Part shown: positions 52,487 to 61,866 of the stretch, one piece after another
Numbering within the stretch: the stretch's first letter is position 1
How the letters are laid out: every line of letters starts with the position of its first letter
NCBI RefSeq assembly: GCF_003992675.1
Contig: NZ_RZMZ01000007.1
Span: 62,001-126,000, forward strand
Length of the DNA: 64,000 bases
Direction: 5' to 3'
Origin: Flagellimonas marinaquae
GTDB taxonomy: Bacteria > Bacteroidota > Bacteroidia > Flavobacteriales > Flavobacteriaceae
The notes under the pieces: model-generated
Databases searched by the model: none
What the model saw: the letters and a program-made list of their open reading frames with translations, nothing else
Told to the model about the DNA's origin: nothing
Translations under genes and position numbers: made by a program

Positions 52487-53587
52487 ATGGATTTCGATTT
52501 TCCCTTACGAAAAATCATTCATGTGGATATGGATGCCTTTTACGCTTCGGTGGAACAGCATGACAATCCTGAGCTCAAGGGAAAGCCGATTGCCGTTGGA
52601 GGAGGTTCCAAGCGCGGTGTGGTATCTGCAGCAAGCTATGAAGCAAGAAAATATGGGGTTCGGAGTGCCATGGCCGGCTCCATTGCGTTGCGGAACTGTC
52701 CACATCTTATTTTTGTAAAACCCCGATTTGACCGCTACAAGGAGGTATCCCTTCAAATCCGGGAAATTTTCTATGAATACACCGACTTGGTGGAACCACT
52801 ATCATTGGATGAAGCTTATTTGGATGTGACCGAAAACAAAAAAGGGAATCCATCAGCTACTTTGATTGCCAAAGAAATTCGTCAGAAAATTTTCGACAAA
52901 ACCGGGCTGACGGCCTCGGCTGGAATCTCCATAAACAAGTTTATCGCAAAGGTGGCCAGCGATTACAACAAACCCAATGGTCAAAAAACGGTCAATCCTG
53001 AAGAAGTTATCGAATTTTTGGAACATCTTGATATCCGGAAGTTTTACGGGGTGGGGAAAGTCACCGCCGAAAAAATGTATCGCCTTGGTATTTTCACGGG
53101 GAAAGACCTCAAAGAAAAGTCACTGGAATTCTTGGACAAACATTTTGGTAAAAGTGGCGGGCATTACTATCACGTGGTCCGTGGTATTCATACCAGCGAA
53201 GTCAAACCTCACAGGACTCCAAAGTCAGTCGGGGCCGAACGCACCTTTTCCGAGAACTTGAGCAGCGAGATATTTATGCTGGAAAAGTTGGATAACATTG
53301 CCCAAGAGCTGGAACGCAGGCTTCAAAAATCGAAGATTGCGGGCAAAACTGTGACCCTTAAAATCAAGTATAGTGATTTTACGCTCCAGACCAGGAGCAA
53401 GACTTTGCCCTATTTTGTAGCCAGCAAGGATTTGATCTTGGAAACTGCTAAGGAGTTGCTATACCAATCCTCGTTGGAAAATTCCGTTCGGTTATTGGGT
53501 ATTTCCTTGGCAAACCTAAACACAGAAAAAGAAAAAGACGAGCCCAAAAAGGAGTCCGTGCTGGTTCAGTTGAAATTTGATTTTTAA
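52487..53587 (+). CDS. dinB: DNA polymerase IV (Y-family)
   Basis: From the ATG at 52487 the product is 366 residues. The Y-family catalytic acidic residues are visible in IIHVDMDAFYASVEQ and SLDEAYLDVTEN, with SYEARKYGVRSAMAG and KVASDYNKPNGQ matching the palm/finger region. The C-terminal little finger ends with a PKKESVLVQLKFDF tail that could bind the sliding clamp. It performs translesion synthesis. A frame from 52037 is antisense to the CYTH gene and is rejected. Confidence 0.95.
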   Translation: MDFDFPLRKIIHVDMDAFYASVEQHDNPELKGKPIAVGGGSKRGVVSAASYEARKYGVRSAMAGSIALRNCPHLIFVKPRFDRYKEVSLQIREIFYEYTDLVEPLSLDEAYLDVTENKKGNPSATLIAKEIRQKIFDKTGLTASAGISINKFIAKVASDYNKPNGQKTVNPEEVIEFLEHLDIRKFYGVGKVTAEKMYRLGIFTGKDLKEKSLEFLDKHFGKSGGHYYHVVRGIHTSEVKPHRTPKSVGAERTFSENLSSEIFMLEKLDNIAQELERRLQKSKIAGKTVTLKIKYSDFTLQTRSKTLPYFVASKDLILETAKELLYQSSLENSVRLLGISLANLNTEKEKDEPKKESVLVQLKFDF

Positions 53588-53590
53588 AAT

Positions 53591-53730
53591 AGGAGGCTAT
53601 CTAAGAAGTCGTTTTTAACGTCAACCTGAACTTGTTTCAGGTTCTCATAACACATAAAGCGTTATATGGTGAGATTCCGAAACTAGTTCGGAATGACGGA
53701 TCAGTTAAAAGTACTATTAGAAAGCCTCCT
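53591..53730. repeat. 140-nt nested palindrome, copy 2 (MITE/REP-like, possible bidirectional terminator)
   Basis: Outer arms AGGAGGCTATCTAA (53591-53604) and TTAGAAAGCCTCCT (53717-53730) pair with one mismatch. Inside lie two hairpins that also pair with each other: AACCTGAA/TTCAGGTT (53623-53643) and ATTCCGAA/TTCGGAAT (53674-53694). The apex is an ATAAC/GTTAT stem. It sits between the convergent dinB and M16 genes, in the same 3' position as the element at 45080. Its outer arms are similar, but the inner sequences differ. Confidence 0.7.
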
Positions 53731-53737
53731 TATTCCA

Positions 53738-56518
53738 TTAATTTTTGATGTCCGATTCCACAGGCTGAACCGCAGGCTTTTTGGGGTTGCCATCGGCATC
53801 TATCTCTATGATGTTATCAAAACCCAGTTCATCCAACTTATCTATGATTTCGGCCCTGTCACCCACCATAAACCAGTTTACTTTGTCTGGCTGAACCACT
53901 TGATTGCTCACCTTTCGAATATCATCCACCGAGAGGTTTCTTACATTCTGGTCATATTTCTGATAATAATCATCCGGCAAATTATAGCGTACCAAGTTTC
54001 TCACCGAACTGTTCACCGAACTGTTGGTTTCCCACTGGCCAGGAAGCTTCAATACTTGGTTGGTCTTTACTTTATCCAACTCTTCCTTTGTTGCAGGTCT
54101 TGTCGATGTAAATTCAGCAACCTCCTTTCGAATCTCGGTTACGGACTCGGCGGTTTTGTCAGTCTGAACAGGGGCATAAACAATAAATGGACGTTCTTCC
54201 TTGGAACCTATCACAAAGCCTCCAGCTCCGTAGGACCAATGTTTATCTTCTCTCAAATTCATGTTGATTCGGGAGGTAAAGTCCCCTCCAAGGATATTGA
54301 CCATTTGCTCCAAAGCTATTTCCGAAACATCGCCATACTTTTCTGTGAGATGTCCCGCCAGAATCACGGATTGTTGGGATTCGGGCCTGTTCATGAGATA
54401 GAGGGTGTTCTTGGAATTGGTCTTTGGCTGATTGAAAACAATCTTGGGAACGTCGCCCTTTTTCCATTTGCCCAAGGTTTTTTCCAATTTTGATTTAAGC
54501 TCTTTCATTTCAACATCACCCGTTACAATTAAAGTGGCATTGTTCGGCTTAAACCATGTATTGTAAAAATTCACCACGTCTTGGCGTGTCAATTTAGAAA
54601 CGGTTTCCTCGTATCCGGTTCCCGTGTAAGGGCTGCTGTACGGATGGTCGTCACCATATAGGTATTTGTTCATCACCCGAAGGGCCATGGAAATGGGTTG
54701 GGATTTTTCCTGTTTGATGTCATTGAGCTGTTCCTTTTGCAGTCGTTCAAATTCATTTTCGGGGAATACCGGATTGAGCACTACATCCATAAATAGGTCC
54801 AAACTGGCATCAAAACTGGGTTTTAAGGTGCTCATATATACATTGGATTCATCTTGGCTGGAAAAGGTGCTCAAAGAGGCTCCCAGTAGCTGTAGTTGCT
54901 CGTTGATCTCGAGGGCATCCATATCCTTGGTTCCTTCGTCCATCAGGTTCATGGCCAATTTCGCCGTTCCCGCAGCGGACAGGTAGTCCGTTTTATATCC
55001 CGCATCGGCCACTAGGTTGATTACAATAGTGGGAACTCCTTTGCGCTGCGCCAAAACCACGTTTAGGCCATTAGATAGTTGTGTACGTTGCAAATCCGGA
55101 AACTTGGAGCTTTTCTGCTCTGCAAGGGCGGGTAATGTGCTTCGGTCCACTGGAGATTCTACAATGTCATATTCCGGGAAGGGTCTGCAAACCAAAATGT
55201 GTTTTCCTTTGGTGAGCCACTTGGCCGCTGTTTTCTTTAAATCTTCCGCCGTGGCATCTTCCACATACTTTAATGTGGTTTTGTAATAGGACGGATCACC
55301 ATGGTAGGTCTGATTGGAGGCCAAAATATCCGATACGCCCCCAAAGCCGCCAATACGCTCCAGTCCCTTGATAAAATTGGCAAAATAGCTCGCCTTTACT
55401 CTTTTGAGTTCGTCCTCAGTGGGTCCTTCTTGTATAAACTTATTGATTTCGGCTTCTAGCTCTTTTTCCAATTTTTCTGGGTCCTCGCCCTGCTTCACAT
55501 TAAGCCAAGTGATAAAATTACTTGCAATTTCACTGGAAGACTGGAAGGAAACGGCAGCGCTTGCCGATTGGTCTTGGTAGATAAATTTTTGATACAATCT
55601 TGAGTTCTTCCCACTGGTCAAAATAGCGGAAATCAAATCAAAATGAAGGTCCTCCCTAGAACCGTAAGGTGGTGTATTCCATGCAAAGAGTACCCGGGTT
55701 TCTGGTACGCGGTCCTCGTACACTTGACGGGAATCGTACTCTTTGTTGGGAATGTTTACTTCTTGTCTTTCCACCGTAGGTCCCGATGGAATATCCCCAA
55801 AATACTTGACTACTTTTTGGTGAATCTCTTCGGCGTCAACATCGCCAGCCACAGCCACCACAGCATTGGCCGCTCCGTAGTACGATTTGAACCATTCCTG
55901 CACATCTTCCAAAGAAGCGGCATTCAAATCTTCCATTTCACCAATGACCGTCCAAGAATAGGGATGCCCCTTTGGATACATTGCCTTGGTCAAATAGTCC
56001 CACTGCATGCCGTAAGGCTGATTTTCGCCTTGTCTTTTTTCATTTTGGACTACACCTCGTTGTTCGTCCAATTTGGCTTGGTCGATAGCGCCCAACAGGT
56101 GCCCCATCCTATCGGACTCCAAGAAAAGTACTTGGTCAAGGGCAGAAACGGGTACATTTTGAAAATAATTGGTTCGGTCGGTATTCGTGGTGCCGTTCAA
56201 ATCCGTACCCCCGATGCTTTCCAAGGCTTGAAAATAGTCGGTGTTGTAGTTTTCACTCCCGTTGAACATTAAGTGTTCAAATAAGTGCGCAAATCCGCTT
56301 TTACCCGGCTTTTCGTTTTTGGAACCCACATGGTACCAAACGTTTACGGCAGCAATAGGTGCCTTGTGGTCCTCATACACCAAAAGGGTGAGTCCGTTCT
56401 TTAAGGTGTACTTTTTGTAGTCGATGTCGATGTCGTCGGCTTTGAACTGAAACTCCTGTCCATAATGGCTGACAACGAAAAATAGGCCAAAAAAAGCGGC
56501 CAAAAGTAATCTTTTCAT
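53738..56518 (-). CDS. M16 zinc metalloprotease, two-domain exported form
   Basis: From the ATG at 56518 the product is 926 residues, with a signal sequence and two M16 halves. The first half carries the inverted zinc motif HLFEH (His78, Glu81, His82) with a downstream Glu (LDEQRGVVQNEKRQ). The second half (from about 480) lacks the motif, as in pitrilysin-type and pepP-type proteins. It should be periplasmic or envelope-bound and degrade peptides. A longer frame to 56563 adds a non-conserved tail. The dinB gene converges on it with the 140-nt palindrome between. Confidence 0.93.
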   Translation of the reverse strand: MKRLLLAAFFGLFFVVSHYGQEFQFKADDIDIDYKKYTLKNGLTLLVYEDHKAPIAAVNVWYHVGSKNEKPGKSGFAHLFEHLMFNGSENYNTDYFQALESIGGTDLNGTTNTDRTNYFQNVPVSALDQVLFLESDRMGHLLGAIDQAKLDEQRGVVQNEKRQGENQPYGMQWDYLTKAMYPKGHPYSWTVIGEMEDLNAASLEDVQEWFKSYYGAANAVVAVAGDVDAEEIHQKVVKYFGDIPSGPTVERQEVNIPNKEYDSRQVYEDRVPETRVLFAWNTPPYGSREDLHFDLISAILTSGKNSRLYQKFIYQDQSASAAVSFQSSSEIASNFITWLNVKQGEDPEKLEKELEAEINKFIQEGPTEDELKRVKASYFANFIKGLERIGGFGGVSDILASNQTYHGDPSYYKTTLKYVEDATAEDLKKTAAKWLTKGKHILVCRPFPEYDIVESPVDRSTLPALAEQKSSKFPDLQRTQLSNGLNVVLAQRKGVPTIVINLVADAGYKTDYLSAAGTAKLAMNLMDEGTKDMDALEINEQLQLLGASLSTFSSQDESNVYMSTLKPSFDASLDLFMDVVLNPVFPENEFERLQKEQLNDIKQEKSQPISMALRVMNKYLYGDDHPYSSPYTGTGYEETVSKLTRQDVVNFYNTWFKPNNATLIVTGDVEMKELKSKLEKTLGKWKKGDVPKIVFNQPKTNSKNTLYLMNRPESQQSVILAGHLTEKYGDVSEIALEQMVNILGGDFTSRINMNLREDKHWSYGAGGFVIGSKEERPFIVYAPVQTDKTAESVTEIRKEVAEFTSTRPATKEELDKVKTNQVLKLPGQWETNSSVNSSVRNLVRYNLPDDYYQKYDQNVRNLSVDDIRKVSNQVVQPDKVNWFMVGDRAEIIDKLDELGFDNIIEIDADGNPKKPAVQPVESDIKN

Positions 56519-56719
56519 TTCTAGTGATTTTAAGTTATTTGATTGATAAAATACCATCCACAAGATAGGAAAATGTTTACAACCCTCGACATACTAAACA
56601 GTTAGGCAATGGAATTACATGTCATCTTGATGATTTCATTGGTGGTTTCATTGCGCTACACGATAATTCTTTCTTAATTTGTGAAACCATCGACCACCAT
56701 TAACTATATTCTTAGATTT

Positions 56720-57298
56720 ATGCAACGAAACAAATTGCACGAGCACATCATATCCTCAGCGGGAGAGCTTTTCTATTCCCAAGGGTATAATTCAACGGGG
56801 GTCAACGAGATTATTTCCAAATGTGATATCGCTAAGGCGACTCTTTACAGCCACTTTAAGTCAAAAGAAGATATCTGTATTGCCTACCTGAAGCAACGCC
56901 ACCAATCGTTTTTGAAAAGCCTCAAGGATTATGTTAATCAAAGAGGCAAAGGAAGGGCCCAGTTGTTGGCCATATTCGATTTGTTGCGCGATATGTACCT
57001 AGAAGAAAACTTTCAAGGGTGTTGGGCCCTTAAAACACTTGGGGAACTGGCACCAGACCAAACCAAGATCTTGGAAGTGATCCAACTTCAAAAAAAGGAA
57101 TTGCTGCTATATTTGGGAGAAGTGGTCGGCGACAACATTTCCAATCTTTCCAAAGCTGAGACAGAAAAAATATCGGGCGGACTTTATTTGCTATATGAAA
57201 GTGCAGTTACAGAAAGCCATCTATTTAAAAACGACTGGCCTATTTTTATGGCAAGGAGCATTGCCCCTTCGCTCTTTAAAGATCTAGAGTTGGCATAA
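56720..57298 (+). CDS. TetR/AcrR-family transcriptional regulator
   Basis: From the ATG at 56720 the product is 192 residues: an N-terminal TetR HTH (about 5-50: IISSAGELFYSQGYNSTGVN, then ISKCDIAKATLYSHFKSKED) and a C-terminal ligand domain. Cys residues in the body (CDIAKA, GCWALKT) are noted only. Divergent from the M16 gene, with a strong terminator after it. The target genes are not evident. A frame from 56681 would add 13 residues and is not favoured. Confidence 0.9.
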   Translation: MQRNKLHEHIISSAGELFYSQGYNSTGVNEIISKCDIAKATLYSHFKSKEDICIAYLKQRHQSFLKSLKDYVNQRGKGRAQLLAIFDLLRDMYLEENFQGCWALKTLGELAPDQTKILEVIQLQKKELLLYLGEVVGDNISNLSKAETEKISGGLYLLYESAVTESHLFKNDWPIFMARSIAPSLFKDLELA

Positions 57299-57328
57299 AA
57301 AAGGCGTTCATCGAAATGAACGCCTTTT
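57299..57328. terminator. Bidirectional terminator between TetR gene and pyk
   Basis: A perfect 13-bp stem (AAAAGGCGTTCAT at 57299-57311, ATGAACGCCTTTT at 57316-57328) with CGAA loop and flanking A and T tracts, suitable for both convergent transcripts. Confidence 0.92.
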
Positions 57329-57350
57329 AAAAAGTTATAATCTGAGGAGA

Positions 57351-58793
57351 CTAAAAATTGCAGCTCTCAATTTCGGTAACACGAAGTGTATTCACCATTC
57401 CCTTTTCCTTAATGGGCATGGCTGCCAAACTCACGAGCATATCGCCGACTTCCAAGAAACCTTTTTTGCAGGCTATTTGGTTCACATCCTCAATGGTCTG
57501 GTCGGTTGAGACAAACTTGTCATAATAAAAAGCCTTTACGCCCCATAGCAAGTTAAGCTGGGTAAGTATCCTCTTGTTCGAGGTAAACACGAGAATATGG
57601 GCCGAAGGTCTCCAGGCCGAAATCTGAAAGGCAGTGTACCCACTGTTGGTCAATGTGGAAATGGCCTTTGCAGAAATTTCATTGGCCATTAACGCTGCAT
57701 GGTAGCAAACCGATTTTGTAATGTATCTTTTGGTTCGGATGTGTGGTGGGTTCTGTGGTACTTTGATAAGGGTAGAGCCCTCTACGCTGGTCACGATGCT
57801 CGCCATTTTTTCAATCACCTGCACAGGGTAGTTACCTACTGAAGTTTCTCCAGAAAGCATTACGGCATCTGCCCCATCCATAACCGAGTTGGCCACATCG
57901 TTCACCTCTGCACGTGTCGGTGTGAGGCTGGTGATCATGGTTTCCATCATCTGTGTAGCGATGATTACTGGTATCCTCCCTTTTTTGGCACTCAAAACCA
58001 ATTGTTTCTGTACTAGGGGAACTTCTTGGGCGGGTATTTCTACCCCCAGATCTCCACGGGCCACCATAAGTCCATCGGAGGCCTTTACGATTTCATCAAT
58101 GTTCTCCAAGGCCTCAGGCTTTTCAATTTTGGAGATTACCGGTATTTTGTGATCTGTATGTTCCTTGATCAAGTTGTGCAGATCGTGCAAGTCTTGCGCA
58201 TGGCGTACAAAGGACAACGCGATCCAATCCACATCCTGTTGGATGGCAAAAATGGCATCCTTGATATCTTTTTTGGTAAGGGCAGGTAATGAAATACTGG
58301 TATTGGGCAGGTTCACCCCTTTTTTTGATTTTAGGGGGCCACCTTGTATTACCTTGGCAACCACTTCGGTCTCCCCGTTGGTAGATTTGACCTCAAAAAT
58401 CAATTTACCGTCATCCAAGAGGATACGCTCCCCAGCCTTCACATCTTTAGGGAAGTTCTTGTAGTTCATGTATACTCTCTCGGCGGTTCCCTCGAAAGGT
58501 TCTCCCGTTACAAAAGTAACCTCATCACCAGGGGCTACGATCGCTTCGCCTCCCATGACGCCTACCCTAAGTTTGGGCCCTTGCAAGTCAGCAAGTATGG
58601 CGGTGTTGATTTCCAACTCCTCATTAAGTTCCCTTATCATTTTAATTCGCTCGGCGACATCCTCATAAGCGGCGTGGGAAAAGTTTATTCTAAAAACATC
58701 CACTCCGGCCAGGATCATTTCCCTAAGGGTTTCCTTTTTACTGGTGGCCGGACCGAGGGTCGCTACAATTTTAGTCTTCTTTCTAGTTGGCAT
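57351..58793 (-). CDS. pyk: Pyruvate kinase
   Basis: The 480-residue protein converts PEP and ADP to pyruvate and ATP. It opens RKKTKIVATLGPATSKKETL with DVFRINFSHA following, and has the catalytic signature VISKIEKPEALENIDEI and the MVARGDLGVEIPAQEVP cation-binding segment. It has the A, B and C domains of bacterial pyruvate kinase. It follows the IPExxxVDY gene by 2 nt, in the conserved acpP-fabF-rnc-IPExxxVDY-pyk block. Confidence 0.96.
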   Translation of the reverse strand: MPTRKKTKIVATLGPATSKKETLREMILAGVDVFRINFSHAAYEDVAERIKMIRELNEELEINTAILADLQGPKLRVGVMGGEAIVAPGDEVTFVTGEPFEGTAERVYMNYKNFPKDVKAGERILLDDGKLIFEVKSTNGETEVVAKVIQGGPLKSKKGVNLPNTSISLPALTKKDIKDAIFAIQQDVDWIALSFVRHAQDLHDLHNLIKEHTDHKIPVISKIEKPEALENIDEIVKASDGLMVARGDLGVEIPAQEVPLVQKQLVLSAKKGRIPVIIATQMMETMITSLTPTRAEVNDVANSVMDGADAVMLSGETSVGNYPVQVIEKMASIVTSVEGSTLIKVPQNPPHIRTKRYITKSVCYHAALMANEISAKAISTLTNSGYTAFQISAWRPSAHILVFTSNKRILTQLNLLWGVKAFYYDKFVSTDQTIEDVNQIACKKGFLEVGDMLVSLAAMPIKEKGMVNTLRVTEIESCNF

Positions 58794-58795
58794 TG

Positions 58796-59266
58796 TTAAA
58801 AGATTAAATTTCTTTTTGATTTTAAGTTCTGTGTGTCCAATGGGTATGCGGTGATTACTTTTCCTATTTGTTTGATGGTCTTGAGTTTTTCGGAAAACAT
58901 GGTCTCATCCACTGCATCTACTTTCAAAAAATAATCTACTTCCTTTTTTTCCCTCACCAAATGGCCTATTCTTTTGGATACATTATTTTCAAATAAGCCT
59001 ATGGAAGGCATCACTTCTTCGGTTTCGCACTTGTTGGCGATCAGTGTCCAGTACATATCGTTCATCTCATCTTCCCAATCAAAAGCGGAAAAGGCCATGT
59101 TTTCATCCAAACAAAGGTCTTTCTTCATCCGTTTTAGATAAAGTCCACAATGGGAATTTATGGCATAGGCCATGGCATAATCTTCCAAATCACTGTGGAT
59201 GGCAATGAGGTGAAAACTATCATCATAAAGGTCTGCCGATATCTTGTGCGTAGTTAACATGCCCAT
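58796..59266 (-). CDS. IPExxxVDY-family protein
   Basis: This 156-residue protein is of a family named for a C-terminal IPExxxVDY motif, here degenerated to LVREKKEVDYFLK. It is specific to Bacteroidota and lies between rnc and pyk, as in many genomes of the phylum. Function unknown. Acidic, with no signal or membrane segment. Start is MGML at 59266, with a second ATG at 59260. Confidence 0.85.
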   Translation of the reverse strand: MGMLTTHKISADLYDDSFHLIAIHSDLEDYAMAYAINSHCGLYLKRMKKDLCLDENMAFSAFDWEDEMNDMYWTLIANKCETEEVMPSIGLFENNVSKRIGHLVREKKEVDYFLKVDAVDETMFSEKLKTIKQIGKVITAYPLDTQNLKSKRNLIF

Positions 59267-59371
59267 AACACGAACTGTAAATATAGGCTTATTACCAATG
59301 ATTGCCTAGTCAATACAAAACAATACACTTATAAAATAAGCGAAAACGTTTGAGTTTACCATTATTTAAAG

Positions 59372-60109
59372 TCACTGTTTTTCTATCTTGCTCTGCAAAG
59401 CAAAGTATGCTCGTTTGGATGCCTTTTCCTCGGCCTTTTTCTTGGATGTTGCCCTTGCCTTTGCCAATATTCGGTCGCCTATGGTAAGCTTTACGGCAAA
59501 GTGCTTGAGTTCATCGTTCCCTGTGTCTTCGTACACATGATAATTAAAGGACTTCTTCTCTTTTTGGCACCATTCGATCACCAAACTCTTATAGCTGATC
59601 ACCTTGCCCTCCAATTGGTCAATATCCACATAAGGTTCTATCACGCGTTCATCGATGAACTTTTCGCAATAGCTATAGCCCCTGTCCAGATAAATGGCGC
59701 CAATCAATGCCTCGAACACATTTCCATGGATATTTTCCCCGAAATGTTCCTTGGGAATACGGCTTTCAACAAACTTTAGGAGACCCAAGTCTTTTCCCAG
59801 CTCATTTAGGTGTTTTCGGCTTACCACTTTGGAGCGCATTTTCGTCAAATAACCCTCATCTCCTTCGGGCACTTCGTTGTACAGATATTTTGAAATGATG
59901 GTGCCCAACATGGAATCCCCAAGGAATTCAAGCCGTTCGTAGTTGATGGGATTCCCTTCACCGTCCTTTTTATTCATGGAACGATGCAGGAAGGCTGTTT
60001 TATAAATGGCGATATTCTTGGGCTTAAAACCTAAAATCCTTTTCATACCCAAAAAAAAATCCCCATCCGAGTTGGGATGGGAATTGAATATTTTGGAGGT
60101 GAGTTTCAT
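59372..60109 (-). CDS. rnc: Ribonuclease III
   Basis: The 245-residue protein cleaves double-stranded RNA in rRNA and mRNA processing. The catalytic signature NYERLEFLGDSMLG is present, with GNVFEALIGAIYLDRG as the second acidic cluster, and a C-terminal dsRNA-binding domain (about 170-240, KARATSKKKAEEKASKRAYF). It lies 9 nt after fabF in the same direction. Confidence 0.96.
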   Translation of the reverse strand: MKLTSKIFNSHPNSDGDFFLGMKRILGFKPKNIAIYKTAFLHRSMNKKDGEGNPINYERLEFLGDSMLGTIISKYLYNEVPEGDEGYLTKMRSKVVSRKHLNELGKDLGLLKFVESRIPKEHFGENIHGNVFEALIGAIYLDRGYSYCEKFIDERVIEPYVDIDQLEGKVISYKSLVIEWCQKEKKSFNYHVYEDTGNDELKHFAVKLTIGDRILAKARATSKKKAEEKASKRAYFALQSKIEKQ

Positions 60110-60118
60110 GTTACAAAA

Positions 60119-61369
60119 CTACCCTAATTTTTTGAATAAAAGACAGGCATTGTGTCCTCCAAAGCCAAAGGTATTGCTCATGGCCACCTTTACCTCACGT
60201 TCTTGAGCCTTGTTCAAGGTCAAGTTCAACGATGGATCTATTTGCTCATCCACAACACTATGGTTAATGGTAGGTGGCACCAAGCTGTATTCCATGGCCA
60301 AAATGGAGGCAATTGCCTCTATGGCCCCAGCCGCTCCCAACAAGTGTCCGGTCATGGACTTGGTAGAGTTGATGTTGATTTTTGGTGCGTGGTCCCCAAA
60401 CACTTTGGTTATCGCCTTAAGTTCAGCAACATCTCCCAGTGGTGTTGAAGTACCGTGTGTATTGATGGCATCTACATCCTCAGGTTTCAATCCAGCGTTT
60501 TGCAAGCAATTTTCCATCACTTTCACCACTCCTATTCCCTCTGGGTGTGGGGCAGTCATGTGGTAGGCGTCACTTGATAGTCCTCCGCCCAATACTTCAG
60601 CGTAAATTTTCGCTCCACGTGCCTTGGCATGCTCATACTCCTCAAGTATAAGTGCTCCTCCACCTTCGCCCAATACAAAACCATCACGTGTGGCATCAAA
60701 TGGTCGCGATGCTGTTTCGGGGCTTTCATTTCTGGTGGAAAGCGCATGCATGGCGTTGAATCCGCCCATACCCGCAATGGTCACTGCCGCCTCGCTACCT
60801 CCGGTAACGATGACATCGCAATGTCCCAACCTGATATAGTTCAGTGCATCGATCATGGCATTTGCCGAGGATGCACAAGCAGAAACCGTAGTATAGTTGG
60901 GACCCATAAATCCATGTTTGATGGAAATATTGCCCGGTGCAATATCTGCAATCATTTTTGGGATAAAGAAAGGATTGAAGCGTGGTGTACCATCTCCTTG
61001 GGCGTATCCGATCACCTCGTTCTGAAAGGTTTCCAATCCACCTATTCCAGCACCCCATATAACTCCTACCCTAAACTTGTCCACAACGTCCAGATCAATC
61101 CCAGAGTCCGCAATTGCCTCGTCCGAAGATACTAGGGCGTATTGGGCAAATTTATCTAGTTTTCTTGCCTCTTTTCTATCGAAAAAATCCATGGGGTCGT
61201 ACCCTTTAAGCTCGCAAGCGAACTTAGTCTTGAATTTTTCGGTGTCGAAATATGTAATGGGGGCAGAACCGCTCTTGCCGGTCCGTAGTCCTTCCCAATA
61301 AGCTTCCAAATTGTTACCAATGGGGGTTAATGCTCCCATACCAGTAACTACAACTCGCTTTAACTGCAT
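60119..61369 (-). CDS. fabF: 3-oxoacyl-ACP synthase II
   Basis: The 416-residue protein elongates fatty acids by condensing malonyl-ACP with acyl-ACP. The catalytic Cys165 (VSACASSANAM), His305 (NTHGTSTPLGD), Lys337 and His342 (TKSMTGHLLGAAG) are all present. It follows acpP after about 100 nt that hold a hairpin, in the usual acpP-fabF order. Confidence 0.97.
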   Translation of the reverse strand: MQLKRVVVTGMGALTPIGNNLEAYWEGLRTGKSGSAPITYFDTEKFKTKFACELKGYDPMDFFDRKEARKLDKFAQYALVSSDEAIADSGIDLDVVDKFRVGVIWGAGIGGLETFQNEVIGYAQGDGTPRFNPFFIPKMIADIAPGNISIKHGFMGPNYTTVSACASSANAMIDALNYIRLGHCDVIVTGGSEAAVTIAGMGGFNAMHALSTRNESPETASRPFDATRDGFVLGEGGGALILEEYEHAKARGAKIYAEVLGGGLSSDAYHMTAPHPEGIGVVKVMENCLQNAGLKPEDVDAINTHGTSTPLGDVAELKAITKVFGDHAPKININSTKSMTGHLLGAAGAIEAIASILAMEYSLVPPTINHSVVDEQIDPSLNLTLNKAQEREVKVAMSNTFGFGGHNACLLFKKLG

Positions 61370-61403
61370 TGAACTATTTTTTTACCCTTTAGACGTTAAT
61401 TAT

Positions 61404-61446
61404 AAAAAAAATTATCCATGCGATAACAACCACATGGATAATTTTT
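61404..61446 (-). terminator. Hairpin between acpP and fabF (terminator/attenuator)
   Basis: A perfect 14-bp stem (AAAAATTATCCATG at 61407-61420, CATGGATAATTTTT at 61433-61446) is followed on the minus strand by T-rich sequence. It lies 24 nt after the acpP stop, so it should end most acpP transcripts and let only part read into fabF. Confidence 0.85.
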
Positions 61447-61470
61447 AATCTTTAGCGATATATCATATAA

Positions 61471-61704
61471 TTACTTAGCTTCTTCTATATAGCTAATGGC
61501 TTGACCCACAGTGGCGATGTTTTCTGCTTGGTCATCTGGTATCTGAATATCAAATTCTTTCTCAAACTCCATGATAAGTTCAACAGTGTCCAAGGAATCC
61601 GCTCCTAAGTCGTTGGTAAAGCTAGCTTCCGCTACAACTTCATTCTCATCTACACCCAGTTTATCAACGATGATAGCCTTTACTCTTGATGCAATGTCTG
61701 ACAT
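61471..61704 (-). CDS. acpP: Acyl carrier protein
   Basis: The 77-residue acidic protein carries growing acyl chains on a phosphopantetheine attached to Ser37 in the motif [11 protein letters not shown]. Four-helix ACP pattern and length fit. First gene of the minus-strand block reading toward fabF, rnc and pyk. Confidence 0.97.
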   Translation of the reverse strand: MSDIASRVKAIIVDKLGVDENEVVAEASFTNDLGADSLDTVELIMEFEKEFDIQIPDDQAENIATVGQAISYIEEAK

Positions 61705-61866
61705 AATTATTGTGGTTTTAAAAATTTAAATCGTTGGCAAAAATATAAAACTTTGGATTAAATACACTATTTAACGATAAAATGTGCTCGAAATTAAAGT
61801 TCTTCAAATGCTGTACCTTACTTTAGCTGTCGTAATTTAAATTAAAATCACGTCAATTCCTAACGA

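Noticed and set aside
45080..53730. The two palindromes as CRISPR repeats or an insertion sequence
   Set aside because: There are no repeated spacers, no cas genes and no transposase.
55643..56272. 209-residue plus-strand frame within the M16 gene
   Set aside because: It is antisense to a complete, recognisable M16 protease.
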